From Phoma sp. XZ068 (taxonomy: Eukaryota; Ascomycota; Dothideomycetes; Pleosporales; Didymellaceae), in assembly GCA_004835665.1 (NCBI GenBank), contig RBKR01000005.1:248001-312000 (forward strand): 64,000 bases of DNA, read 5' to 3'. The position numbers and the translations under genes are program-made. Positions 29,455-40,507 of the stretch are shown here, piece after piece (position 1 is the first letter of the stretch; each line of letters opens with the position of its first letter). A model generated the notes under the pieces. It searched no databases. It was given only the letters and a program-made list of their open reading frames with translations, and had not been told where the DNA came from.

Positions 29455-30616
29455 GATGCTGGACCGGGTACAAAAGAAGGGATTTGTCGAATAGAAGAAT
29501 GGACAAGCTTGCTGATGCTTGGACCACGCCAGGCGGTTAGACTTGCAGCACAAGATACGTTAATCAAACTGGATGGTGCATGAAACGGATTTTCCTCCGT
29601 GGAGAGGCGCGAGGGACTATTAGATATGAGATCACATATAGGCGCGAGGGGAGTCCCTCCGGCAGCAGGGAGCCGACTACGAAACGATGCTTCCGGCCAT
29701 GCAGGGAGCCCTTGGTGCCGGTGGCTTTGCGCAAGAACCGTCCGTTGCTGGAAACAGATAGACCCACCGAACAACTCAAGGGCCTCTTTAGTCGTCGCAT
29801 AACATTCCAGATGCAATATTGAACCAAGAATACGAGATACTGAGAGATGCATCTTTATGACCATGTGTTCGACTTCGGTACCAAATATGTCGCTGTGAAG
29901 GCTTGCGCCTTGCTCTGAGAATCGATTGATGCGTTATCGACACTTTCGGATCCAGCACCCTAGAACGCTCTAGGTGATCGGGAGCGTGTTGGCTTAGCTG
30001 TGTGGTGCCTGTCAAGGTAAACTTTCATGAAATTAGATTTCACTAGCTAGCGCCGTCGTCGCCTGGAAGCATCATTAGTTCCCCCAGGCCTGAACTATTC
30101 ACCATGGAGGTGTTCAAACTCCTCCATCCGAAGGAATCCGGCGTTTGTGACCATTCAATCAACTCCCTAGGACTTGACTTACTCGAATGTCTTGGTCTGG
30201 AAGGGGATGTACTCCGTAAGATCGAAGTACATTCAATACTCAACACTACAATCCCAAGGGTTAGAGGCATGCAATAGCGCGCAATAGCGCGCGACATCAC
30301 TACGCAATCATGTGCAATCGCGTGTGACGGGCTGATTTGATGTGATGGCTGTACGTGATCGCGTACCGTTGCCATGTCTGTTCTTGCATGTGTCGGATAG
30401 GGTAAGACGAGCCTCGCCACGTGCGGAAATGGGACCAGCGCCAAACAAACCAGGGCCCGCTGTAAGGTTAAAGCTTACTCGTAAAGTTTCGGTGATAACG
30501 CTAGACCTAGATGCGAATGAAGAATCAAGCCTCACCACGTGGCGCCGGCGAAGCCGTGAAAATTGAGCAACAGCAACATCAAATGTGGCGTGATACCAGC
30601 TGTCGCCCCGCAATCA
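29455..30616. other. intergenic, mostly featureless
   Basis: About 1.2 kb with no convincing gene. Around 30275-30295 there is a short tandem of gcgcaatagc units (two and a half copies). Other open frames are small and on conflicting strands. Confidence 0.5.
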
Positions 30617-30893
30617 ATGAATATGAAGCTATTCGCCATTGTGATTTTTGGGTTTACGATATTGATGTATCCCAAAACACGATGTCGTTGTATTCTGAAG
30701 TCCAAGATCGCTGCAAACAAGAAGGTGAGTCCCCTTCGAGCCGCGTGGATCCATTGATCGACTCTTCTGAAACACCGTCTAGGAGAAGCAGAGAGACAGC
30801 GATGGCTGTTTCGGAGATTTCTACCCAAACCTGGGGCCGTCCGAGCACGACGGGGATCGAGAGAGGAAGGTGAATAACTTGGTAGCGAGATGA
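30617..30893 (+). CDS. candidate small secreted peptide, 72 residues
   Basis: Not visible as one open frame: exon 1 (30617-30724) and exon 2 (30783-30893) join in frame across a 58-bp intron with donor GTGAGT and acceptor TCTAG. Exon 1 begins MNMKLFAIVIFGFTILMYP, a good signal peptide or membrane anchor, then TRCRC and a basic stretch. Exon 2 is charged, with one more Cys (DGCFGD) and the tail NNLVAR. Predicted mature size is about 50 residues. I recognise no family. The evidence is the clean phase-0 junction, the hydrophobic leader and the location in a gene-poor stretch between a receptor gene and an oxidoreductase gene. It could be an effector-like secreted protein or a chance assembly of short frames. 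Confidence 0.42.
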
Positions 30894-31715
30894 TGTACGG
30901 CCTGCCACGTGGGAATTCTCGCTTAGCCGGGCTAGCGTCCACGCTAAGTAGATCGTGCGGGAGCGATCCAGGTTCGCTGATTTGGATATGCAGATCTAGT
31001 TCTTCAACGCAGCCGTCCGCGGATCTGGAAGCATCGACACTGTCAAACAACGGTGCCAGATGTCAATCGCGCCCTCTCTTCTGACAGATGCATGTCATCG
31101 ATGGTGCGCGCACACAGGTCTTGCATCATAATGCGACTCGCAAAGGCATTATGTCCGCCACACTCCCAAAGGTCAACTATTCCGATACGGTCTCGCCACA
31201 CTCGCCCATTTGCTAGCAGATAATCTCTGCTACCCTAGCCGAAGCTTCTCGCTTATTTCATTGGTTTCGAAGCTGCAAGATCTGTCCTGGCAGCCACTAG
31301 CTATGTTGCTAAATGATTCAAGCCTGCTGTACCCCTGAATCACAAACCTGAAGACCTGCGTCTGTATCGGCACCGAGAAAAGGAACACCGTTGGATCCGT
31401 CATTCGCTTCGTATATACGAGTATGGGTTTTCGGGTGGATATCGATAGGATGGTTTGCCAAACGACCCAGAAAACCTTCACTTCTTCTATGAAATCGTTC
31501 GATAAATACCATTTTGCGCATCACGGGCAAGGTATGCCGAGGACCGAATATCAATAGCTTAGCCTTGGGGTCTTAGGGTGGTGTCTTTGTCCCCTGTTGA
31601 ATACTTACAAACCTTCAACTTCCCGCGCTCAGGTCCAGGCAGGTCTCGCGGCACACTCATTTCCGCTTTTTTGTTACTGTCAGTTCCGTTGCTATCTATT
31701 CTTAATCTCGTTATC
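30894..31715. other. intergenic upstream of the GMC oxidoreductase
   Basis: No supported gene. Codons from 31578 to 31715 are open in the frame of the downstream oxidoreductase but contain no ATG, so they are read as 5' leader. Confidence 0.5.
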
Positions 31716-33684
31716 ATGACGCGTATTTTTTCCAACGGCATCTGCCTCTTCACCTGCTGGCTGCCAAACTATTTGAATCCACCGAAGCAAACAGTACCTG
31801 GGGCCGAGCCAAACATCGCAGGCAGGACATTCGACTACATCATTGTGGGAGGTGGACTCACAGGACTTACGGTCGCTAATCGTCTGAGTGAAGACAGTAG
31901 TCGTAAGGAGCTGACTGCGATGTAGTAGGAATCAGTGCTAACAAATAATAGGCACGGTTTTGGTCATTGAGAATGGCAACCTCGTTGATGATGTCTCAAC
32001 TCAAGTTCCATCATATGCGAACAGCTTAAACACACCATTGATGTACAGCATCACATCAGCTCCCAACGTCAACCTGGGTGGCCAGACAAAACCTGTTTGG
32101 GTAGGCAATGTCGTTGGAGGCGGATCAGTCGTGAACGGCATGGCATTCGACCGCGCGTCTGCTGCCGATTATGACGCGTGGGAACAGCTCGGCAACAGTG
32201 GGTGGAACTGGAACAGCTTGCTGCCCTACTTCAAAAAGTCCACCACCTTCACACCGCCCTCGGATGCCAACGTGAAATCGTTCGGAATAACATACGATGC
32301 ATCTTACTATGGCACAAATGGACCGATCCAGGCATCGTTCCCTAATTTCGAATACTCGGACACTGCCACTATCTGGTCAGCGTACATAGCCCAAGGCATT
32401 GCTTTGCCCAAGGAGCATGCTTCTGGTGACGCTGTCGGTGCTTACTGGATCCCCACCGCTTTGAAGCCGAAAACACAAACTCGATCCGATGCTAGAAACG
32501 GATACTATGACCCGGTCAAGGGTCGCAGCAATCTCTTCCTTGCTACTGGCAAGACCGTTAACGAGGTCCTTTTTGATCAGAGTTTACTTACCGGGTATAA
32601 AGCGAAGGGCATCCAGTACGTGTCCCGTTCCGATAAGTCTGTGAAACAGGTGTACGCCAGACGTGAGGTCATCATGGCAGCAGGATCAATTTTCACGCCA
32701 CAGCTTCTCCAGTTGAGTGGGCTTGGACCAAAAAACGTCTTGAATGCAGCAGGCGTGCGCGTCAAGAAAGACATGCCAGCGGTTGGCGCAAACATGCAAG
32801 ATCATCCCAACGCTAATATGATGTTTGACCTCAAGAACCTGGCCACTCCAAACCCACTATCTGGCCTGGACCCGGCCTTCAACGCTTCAGCATGGGCGCA
32901 GTACAACGCCAACAAGACCGGCCCAATCACCCAAGCCCACGGAAACAGCCTTGCCTTCCTCAGCCTGCAAACCATCTCCGACCAGTACGAGTCCATCGTC
33001 TCATCTATCAGAAGCCAGAATGCACGCACCTACCTCCCCTCCGTCTACGCCGACTCCAAGCTCCTTGCCGGTTTCAACAGACAGCGCGAAATCATCGCAG
33101 ACTTGCACTCTCGCGCCGACGCAGCAGTCGCTGAGTTCCCTATGGTGGCATTTGGCCTCGCTATCGGTGCACTACAGCGCCCGTTGTCAAGGGGTACGGT
33201 TACATTGGATCCAGCGAACAAGTTTGGCCCCCCAGTTGTACAGTGGAACACTTTTCAAAACCCTATCGACCGTCAGATCATGGTCGAGATGGTCCGCTGG
33301 CTAAGGCAGCACTGGGCGCGTCCAGAGCTGCAGAAATTTTCACCCGTGGAAATCGTCCCAGGGACTGGCACCACAGACGATGAGATCATCGATGCGCTGG
33401 TCCAGACCAAGGCCCTTGAGGCAAGCTTTGCACACATGTCTGGTAGCTGCTCCATGATGCCCGAGGCGTATGGCGGTGTTGTAGGCAGCGACTTGCTTGT
33501 GTACGGCGTGAAGCAGCTGAGTATCGTTGACGGAAGTATCATTCCCCTCGTGCCCGCGGCGCATCTACAATCAACAATGTATGCGATTGCTGAGAAGGCG
33601 GCGGATCTCATCAAAGCAAGGAACAGGGCGCAAGTACCATCGGTTTTCAACATCTTCAATATTTTCAGATATCGTTTGTTCTAA
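31716..33684 (+). CDS. GMC-family FAD oxidoreductase
   Basis: Two exons (31716-31902 and 31952-33684), joined in frame across a 49-bp intron with a perfect GCTAAC branch point, give 639 residues. A short hydrophobic leader (MTRIFSNGICLFTCWL) suggests secretion. The FAD-binding fold is split by the intron: DYIIVGGGLTGLTVANRL in exon 1, then VLVIENG early in exon 2. GMC signatures follow: WVGNVVGGGSVVNGMAFDRAS, MAAGSIFTPQLLQLSGLGP and the C-terminal SIVDGSIIPLVPAAHLQST. Catalytic histidines are expected at HMSGSC (about 556) and PAAHLQ (about 595). The family oxidises sugars, alcohols or aryl alcohols, often producing hydrogen peroxide outside the cell. Substrate is not clear; glucose oxidase, glucose dehydrogenase and aryl-alcohol oxidase are all possible. 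Confidence 0.93.
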
Positions 33685-34041
33685 TCCGCCTGTACAGGTC
33701 CTTTCCTTGTATATATTCATTCTTTATAGATATTGATCTTAATTTTTATTCTCCCAAAAATCTATCTTGTGTAGATAATGTCTACTCTTCGACTTATGCC
33801 TGTGGATGCCTGAGCTTTCACGCCCAGGACTTTCTCTTTACGCTTACGTTTCCATCCCAGCTTCAGAACTAGGAACGTCTCCATCTGTGAAAACCTATAC
33901 AGTCGAGATTCGTAGTGTCAAGTGGATTAGGTCAGTATCTTCCGTCCTTTGACAAAGGTGTGATGTAAGAAGGAGAATGCACGGCGGTAAGACTCAGGTC
34001 TCTTTGAGTCTTGAATTGATATATTTAATCACTGGATATTA
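33685..34041. other. intergenic, convergent gene ends
   Basis: Short AT-rich gap between the 3' ends of the oxidoreductase and HET genes. Nothing seen beyond likely 3' UTRs. Confidence 0.5.
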
Positions 34042-35571
34042 CTAGGAATTCTTCTTATGCACTCGCAGATAAGATTCTGTGGCACTGTGTCGAAGTCTCG
34101 TCCATTCCCAACGCCTGCTGTGTTGACTGGGAAACATCCACCACAGATGAACACGCTCCAGCAAACCGGGACGATCCCCCCTGTTTATTCCATCTCGCCG
34201 GCACCATGCCACAACGCGTTTCAACCACAGATGAGGAATGTCAGACCGGAGGTTGAAGACAGCCGGACGTGCCTCGTTGAACAGGAAGTGGCGGACAGCT
34301 GTTAAGTCGATCTGATGTTCCTGATTATCAAGCATAGCATACCATCGCAGAGCGAGGTCTTCCAGGTTTCTCATGGCAAGATACCCTAGCCGAGGGTTGT
34401 ATTCTTGTATCTGGTAGATTCGGATACTTTCCAAAGACTTGCGCAGGATCTGGAGCAATAGGTCCTGTGGTTCCAAAGAATAATTGGGGTAGATGCGAAG
34501 CGGCTCAGAGACTAAGCTTAGAATACCAAAGACCTTGTCTCGCGTGTCAACACAGTGCTGTGATTGCACGAGATTATAAATGCTATACCAATCCATATTT
34601 AATGCAGTTGGTGGGCCCCAAAGGAGCAGTTGAGGGACTCTTCCTCCAAGGTCGTCTTCTATGATTATTGAAAGTCCCAATTTGAAGGCCAAACCAAAGT
34701 GGGAAAGCCAGGGGACAGTCCTCTTACCTAGCCGTATGATGACATTTTGACCTAGCGCAATCTCCTGTATGATCCATAGTCGTGACCAATATGAGGAACG
34801 TATAATTTGAAGTATAGCTGGGGAGTTTGCGGAAACTTCCTGCCGGATTAGCTCCAGTAATGTCTTCTCATTGTCCGAATAAAGGTCCCACCACTCGGCC
34901 TCGACGCCGAATTTGTCCTTTAATATAACACCGAATTTGAAAATGAGATCCATGGCTTCGTCACTTCCTTCAAATGCAGGGCCAAGCCATACTTCCGTAG
35001 ATGATGCGCTGGAATAGAGCTGTGCCATTTGATTGACTTGATGGCCCTTCTCCTCGTCATCCTGCTGGTTGATGCATATCTGGTCGATCCAGAACCAAGC
35101 AGAGCGGTCCAGTGAATCACGTCTGGTGATCAGGAAGTCGTACAGGTTTTTTCGTATAGATAGCCAACCATGGTGTTCACGACCCTCTACCCAAATGTTG
35201 TGTGACGGTGTTTCAGGGCCCCAAACATAGGACAAAGCAGTGAACTCGAGATGCTCACCGTCTTCTTGCTGGATGTCGACCTGAGTCCCTCCGATTATCT
35301 CGTCGTCTTGGTTTTGCACTCGGATGCTGTCGTCTTGGTTCTGGACTCTGACGTTGTCGTCTTGCGTATTGTCGGTGTCTACTTGACTGCGGACCTCGGC
35401 TTTTGTACTGTATCGGGAGAGGAAGTCGTGCTTCATCAAAAGCTGGATAGGACCTGTGACATTCGGGCTCAGCTTTAGTTGTACAAGACGAATCTCTTTT
35501 GTATCTTTATCCAACGGAGCATGTCGAAAACGCTGAGATGATTCTGGAAGTGGGTTGTTGTCGGAACTCAT
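34042..35571 (-). CDS. HET-domain protein
   Basis: A single exon, 509 residues from the ATG at 35571 (three more upstream codons lack an ATG). Residues about 115-270 match the HET domain: FTALSYVWGPE, then SIRKNLYDFLITRR, WFWIDQICINQQDDEEKGHQV and LYSSASSTEVWLGP, with WSRLWIIQEIALG near 270. HET proteins trigger heterokaryon incompatibility and regulated cell death in filamentous fungi; most paralogues have unknown partners. Just before the domain is a short acidic repeat, VQNQDDSIRVQNQDDE, from a 27-bp tandem duplication (about 35305-35360). The C-terminal half has no recognised partner domain (no NACHT, WD or ankyrin). No matching SESB- or PLP-like partner gene lies beside it. Confidence 0.92.
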   Translation of the reverse strand: MSSDNNPLPESSQRFRHAPLDKDTKEIRLVQLKLSPNVTGPIQLLMKHDFLSRYSTKAEVRSQVDTDNTQDDNVRVQNQDDSIRVQNQDDEIIGGTQVDIQQEDGEHLEFTALSYVWGPETPSHNIWVEGREHHGWLSIRKNLYDFLITRRDSLDRSAWFWIDQICINQQDDEEKGHQVNQMAQLYSSASSTEVWLGPAFEGSDEAMDLIFKFGVILKDKFGVEAEWWDLYSDNEKTLLELIRQEVSANSPAILQIIRSSYWSRLWIIQEIALGQNVIIRLGKRTVPWLSHFGLAFKLGLSIIIEDDLGGRVPQLLLWGPPTALNMDWYSIYNLVQSQHCVDTRDKVFGILSLVSEPLRIYPNYSLEPQDLLLQILRKSLESIRIYQIQEYNPRLGYLAMRNLEDLALRWYAMLDNQEHQIDLTAVRHFLFNEARPAVFNLRSDIPHLWLKRVVAWCRRDGINRGDRPGLLERVHLWWMFPSQHSRRWEWTRLRHSATESYLRVHKKNS

Positions 35572-36964
35572 TTTGGGCAACCTGAATACCTGGGCAGGTG
35601 CACGTCACTGCCATATTTAATGTGCTGTAAGGCTCGCTGGTGAGTGTCTGTCGAGCCGAGGGAAAGTGGATATAGAGTCGGCGCAATGCCTTGTTATTGA
35701 TTAAAGACGCGAGGCTGGGCGTTGGGGCGCAGCGATGCTGAGCCTTGGGGCGGTGCAAGGCTGACCAAGGCCAGTAAGTATCAGCCTATAATAACAAAAC
35801 CAATCGAATAGTAACCCAACCACGATTGTAAGGGTGTACAGCTGCTCAACATATAGGATCAGCAGCATAATTTCACGCTTTTCGCAAACCCCATGAACGC
35901 GCATTGATCTTATTAATGTTAGCATAAGTATTGTAGGTAGAGATACTATTTCAGGAGTATAGGCATGGAAAATCAGGATAGATGGGACTGTAAATGAGTA
36001 TATGTTATATAAAATTTTCGGTTTTTTATGTGAGCTACTAACATGTTAACTACTATCTGGTAGTAGCCTTCTATACCTATTAAGGCTTTGTAAAATGGCA
36101 CCTGGGGAGAAAACTGAATCAACCCCTGGTGATAAGATAAAATTATTAGTAAACGTACGAAGACTAGCCAGGACATTTGCGAAACTCTGCTAAGATTGAT
36201 TATCCTGCGTCTCTACCTATATGACTTATCCCAGCCACCATAGCTGACACGTGAATTTTACCTGCACAACCCTGGTCGCAAACCTCAAAACCCCATGAAA
36301 GCAGTCGCGACTACATCCTACTGTTCTACTAGGCACATATATGTATTTCATATTGTGGATTATATTTGTTACTTTGGGTTCTATGTTCATCGCTGACCAT
36401 CAATGAGAGAGGTCACAGTTTTATATATAAGCCATGATTCTGATCCATTACGTGTTTACGGTTTCCAGAATAGAGCAAACTAATTTGGGGACGAACTTCC
36501 TTGATTGCGTCCTTAACTATAGGAGCTATTGAAGAAAGCAGAAAGATTATCAGAAGGTCTTGGTATTACCATGGTACTGTAGAGTTGCAGATCGAAGTAA
36601 GCAAATAAATGGAAAATGACATTGCGCTAATTCGGGCCAGAAATCGAGCCTTCAGGGTTAATTACGCATTGTTCCTTGAATATAAACCCCTTATATGAAT
36701 AATGCACATTTGTGACATAAAATAGCTGAAGAATACTTTCCCAAAGTATCAAGGTGACTGATTTGCTATTCTCTAAGTGATAAAGAAAGTTAGAGGCAAG
36801 CATATAAGAGAATCAACTTGATTAATGTTAATTATCTAAGATTGCATCGCCAATTATGACACTAACAGCGAATGTGAGGTTGCTACAACGTGTTTCGAGT
36901 AGCGCTAGAAATGCGCAAAACCCTAACCTCCATTGAGCGATGAGCATGAATTTCCGCCACAGCA
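35572..36964. other. AT-rich gene-free region
   Basis: About 1.4 kb, the most AT-rich stretch of the window from roughly 35.9 kb onward, with many TA-rich runs and stop codons in all frames. No gene, RNA or clear repeat boundary is visible. It could be decayed repeat DNA. Confidence 0.55.
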
Positions 36965-37926
36965 TCACGGCTTCACAGCTCGGACTGAGATATAGCGGCC
37001 ATCTCCCCAGTTTAACCATGCCTCTACGCCTGCCATGACGTTGATAAAGCGATCTTGAACACCAAGAAGCCTAAAAATCCGATATGGCACATAGCCTAGG
37101 ACTCCGAACAGTCTCCACATTGGTAGCACTTCATCTGTAAGGTCTTCGAGCGAGAAGTCCTTGAAGCCTGCACTCTCCAGAAGCTCTTTGTATCCACCTT
37201 GTGGTAAGGTATTTTGACAGTGGGAGAGGCGAAGAACATCCTGGAGGGTGCTAGAATCACGACCAAAGTCAGCCTCATGAAGCACTAGGACGCCGCCTGA
37301 CTTGAGTAGTCGCTTAAAGTTGCCGAGGACTTTGACTGGGTCGTCTGCGTGTACGAATGTCTCCATGGTGTATATGCCGTCGAATGATCCATCTGAGAAG
37401 GCGCTCAGGTTGTGGTAATTGGCGTAGTTGACTGTGATCTGGCTGTCGAGGCCGTGCTTCTGAACGTTTTTCCGTGCGTCAGCCAGATGATGATGGGTGA
37501 TGTCGATGGCTTGCACTTGGAGGCCATGTCGCGCCATAGTCATAGCAACATATCCTGAACCGGCCCCTGCATCGAGGACCTTCGCGCCCGGCTTCAAATC
37601 GAGTCGCTCATACAACTTCTCCTCCATTGCGCGTTGTGCCGTAGATATGGGAAAAGGGGAAAGTTGGCCCTTTGCGTATAGGCCGCAATGCCTTGCGTTT
37701 CCTAAGACAAGTCTGTAGCCGATGCGCGATTCCCAGGATTCGTAGTAAGCTTCGACTGAGGGTGCTGGGCCATCACCGCTGGCAAGGAGGCATGTACCAT
37801 GTTAGTAAAGGCGATAGATATGGAGCAACTCGACTTACTGAACCCAAGGGCAGAGAGCAACACCACGAGGGCACCAATATAGCGCTGACGGAACATCCAG
37901 CCCTGAGACTTAGGAACAGGTGACAT
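36965..37926 (-). CDS. SAM-dependent methyltransferase (5' end unresolved)
   Basis: The main exon, 37778-36965, encodes a class I methyltransferase. It has a conserved leader (SVEAYYESWESRIGY, then RAMEEKLYERL), motif I KVLDAGAGSGYVAMTMA, IDITHHHL, the FDGIYTMETFVHADDP acidic loop and LLKSGGVLVLHE. It resembles fungal sterol- or UbiE-like small-molecule methyltransferases; the acceptor is unknown. A good first exon (37926-37839, starting MSPVPKSQGW, with a hydrophobic segment) and a 60-bp intron with donor GTAAGT, branch ACTAAC and acceptor CCAG lie just upstream. But the joined length is one base short of frame, and the other two upstream frames offer no ATG. So there is either an unusual splice site, a one-base deletion or sequencing error, or a different first exon. 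The C-terminus (YISVRAVKP) looks complete. Confidence 0.75.
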
Positions 37927-38632
37927 GATGAATCGGCTGAGTAAGAGTGAGTGAGTGAGTCAGTCAGTTGTAAGTGAGGTGAACTGCCCAAGGGTTGATG
38001 GATCGTTTTATTCAACCCCAATCACTTCGCCCAGCCACTACAGCTGACAATCACTCGGCCCATCAAAGGCTTTGCCATAACTACAAAGAAGCTTGATCCC
38101 TTGGTGTTGTATCCAGTTAAAACCACCTAATTTTGCCTTACTCAACAACTACCAACAACTCAACTACTCGATTTTCCAAATCATAGTGTGGAAAAATATA
38201 TAGATAGATATCTGCGCTATAGGTCTGTACAATCAAAGGCAAGTGATATTGTGGTGGGAGTTGGTGAATGTAGCATTCGTATTGTAGGTGTTTTGGTGTT
38301 CCGAAACCCCCAACTCAAAAACAAAACCGAGATTCTTTGTTCCATAGAGATAACCACCCTTGCATAATTATATCTTGTGTGGATACGCGACTCTGTTCTT
38401 CTGTAGATGTAAACCAATGGATGTGCAAGACCCACTTATCCACAATTTGGACCTTACACTAGAGCAAATTGTCGATCGAAACGGCCGGAGCGCAGCTTAA
38501 CACTTTCACTTCACCCCCCGACCACGCTATCCACAAATCCTTTGTCCATTCATCCCCACTTAGTTACCACTTCCATACACGTGAGCGACAGCAACAGACC
38601 TACCACTACCCCTACTGAATCACCCCTTAGCG
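37927..38632. other. divergent intergenic region
   Basis: About 700 bp between the methyltransferase and the broken kinase, transcribed in opposite directions. No gene seen; a gagtgagtgagtgagtcagtcag run lies near 37945-37970. Confidence 0.5.
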
Positions 38633-39822
38633 ATGGCCGACTACGGTTACTTTGTAGATCTTGATGACGAGGCCGGGGTCGAAGACCTCGAAGAGAATGC
38701 TGAAGAGATGATATACTACCATCAGCAGCCATTCTACTATCCGATTCGTATTGGACTGGTTCTAGCTCAGAGATATCGCATAGAGCATAAACTCGGCCAC
38801 AGCGGCTTCTCTACCATCTGGATGGCTCATGATACCATTCAAAATCAAGACGTCGCCCTTAAGATCCCTACTCTTACCAGTAAAACGGTAGACAGTAAAC
38901 ATACTATGCACAATGAACTCCGCCACCGCGTCAAGGTCAGTTCTAAACTTCTTCTTTCTCACGACTCCTTCTCTGTTTCCTGCTCCGACCGTTGCCACAC
39001 AGTCCTGGTGTTCCCCCTGCGAGGCCCCTGTCTCAATTCCAGCTTCGCCTGCTTGTCATTGCCGAGCCGAATGTCTGCGGCAAAGTAGGTGCTACAAGTT
39101 TTGGAATGCCTGCACGTCCATCGAGGTCCGTTTATACCGCCCGTTTGCCTACTTTCCTTTGCGCTTATATTTTATAGTTCTGAACGACAAGAAAATACTG
39201 TGCGGCATCGTTTCCCTTGACGCGTATGACACCAAGACGAAATACCAGTACCTTGGCCGACCTTCTAGAAGCTCCGACAGGGATGGCAGAGCTCGTCAGG
39301 CCAGCAGTATTCCCCACGGCTTTGCTCAGCGGACCAGTCTCTCTCGGCGATTTTGGCATAGCAATAAAGGCGGGCACTTCGGTAAACTACAAGCCACAAT
39401 CCCCTAGTGGCTGGTATGCCCCAAAATGCCTTCACAATAAGGACCCAAGTGCTGCCAGCGACATGTGGAGCTAAATGTGCATATTCACAGAGCTCTATCT
39501 TGGCCATCTGCCTTGGTTCGTCAACAGTAATGTACTGGCCCATATGGTCAAGGTCCTTGGTCCATTACCCCAAGACTGGTACAGCTCTTTTCACCAACCT
39601 GGTAGTAATGACGCTTCATGGTATGATCCAAGAACGCAGCCTGAAAACACCCTTGAAGCAATGATTGCACGTTCCCGCCCTGATGTCACTGCGGACGAGG
39701 CTGCTCACGTACTGTCCTCTTTGCTTGAAGGATTTCGTTATGATCCTTAGAAGCGGATAACTGCTTCACAGCTTTTGTCCAATGCTTCTTTTCAAGCCGT
39801 TATGGGACTTTACAGTGCTTAA
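38633..39822 (+). pseudogene. SRPK-like protein kinase pseudogene
   Basis: The N-terminus reads well from the ATG at 38633: YPIRIGLVLAQRYRIEHKLGHSGFSTIWMAHD, with Gly loop and Lys of VALKIP. The frame then breaks. A TAG at 39086-39088 interrupts MSAAK-VLQVLECLHVH. The catalytic-loop region is altered (HRG rather than HRD as I read it). A frameshift occurs near 39260-39280 between YLGRPS and APTGMAEL. A TAA at 39472-39474 sits in the SDMWS-MCIFTELYLG block. A TAG at 39748-39750 separates RYDP from KRITASQLL. The DFG motif (SLGDFGIAI) survives. Gene order and motifs are those of serine/arginine-protein-kinase-like fungal kinases. With three stops, one shift and a damaged catalytic loop it cannot make an active kinase. 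Some intron structure may also be present between 38930 and 39180. Confidence 0.88.
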
Positions 39823-40507
39823 CATTCTACTTAAAGGCTTTTATTTATCGTGCTTTGTAACATAGAGATACCTAAGTAATTTACCAAGGTCCCATCAATA
39901 AAATGCAGCGAAATTAAAGAGTATCGCCGACCTAGATTTGACCCAGGATAATGCGCGAACTAACGTACTTACGCAACATGTTGCTGTGCTGTATTTCTTT
40001 CAGGAGGAGAGTGTGCCCTGCTGTATCGTATAAACCATGAATTTAGATATCACCCTTCATAATTAGCTCACTAGTTGCAGCTAGACGTATGATGAATCCC
40101 TTCCCGTGTCCGATTGATTTTTAGCGGCTTATGACTAGAGATAGCCTATGATCTAAGCCACTTTTGGCCCTTTTCTAAACGTTTGCCTGATCTGTTTCGT
40201 CTGTCTCATTGTTTCCGTGTGCAACAGATGATATCCCCTGCAATGCGAAAGCAGCCTGGTGGTATTGGCGGATAGACGGAGGCACGCCACGACGATGCCA
40301 ACATGAACGGCTGCACGCGTCAAAGAAAACTTGGCTTTGCTATGAATAGGAAACAGTCAGGGGTACTTGTCAGGGATGCGACACATACAAGCTGTCATGC
40401 ACATAGAACAGTATCAAAACTGGCCGTCGCTCGAAGATGCATCAATTACAGTAGCTAATCTAACACGCCCTGTTACTCGTACAACGCAATGCTATAATAC
40501 AACACAT
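39823..40507. other. intergenic
   Basis: Sequence after the pseudogene and downstream of COQ5 (which ends at 40508 on the minus strand). No supported gene or RNA. I checked for a tRNA-like T-loop near 39935 and found none. Confidence 0.5.

Noticed and set aside
15543..37926. Secondary-metabolite gene cluster (2OG oxygenase, GMC oxidase, methyltransferase)
   Set aside because: The genes are 15-20 kb apart with housekeeping genes between, and no polyketide synthase, NRPS, terpene cyclase or cluster regulator is present.
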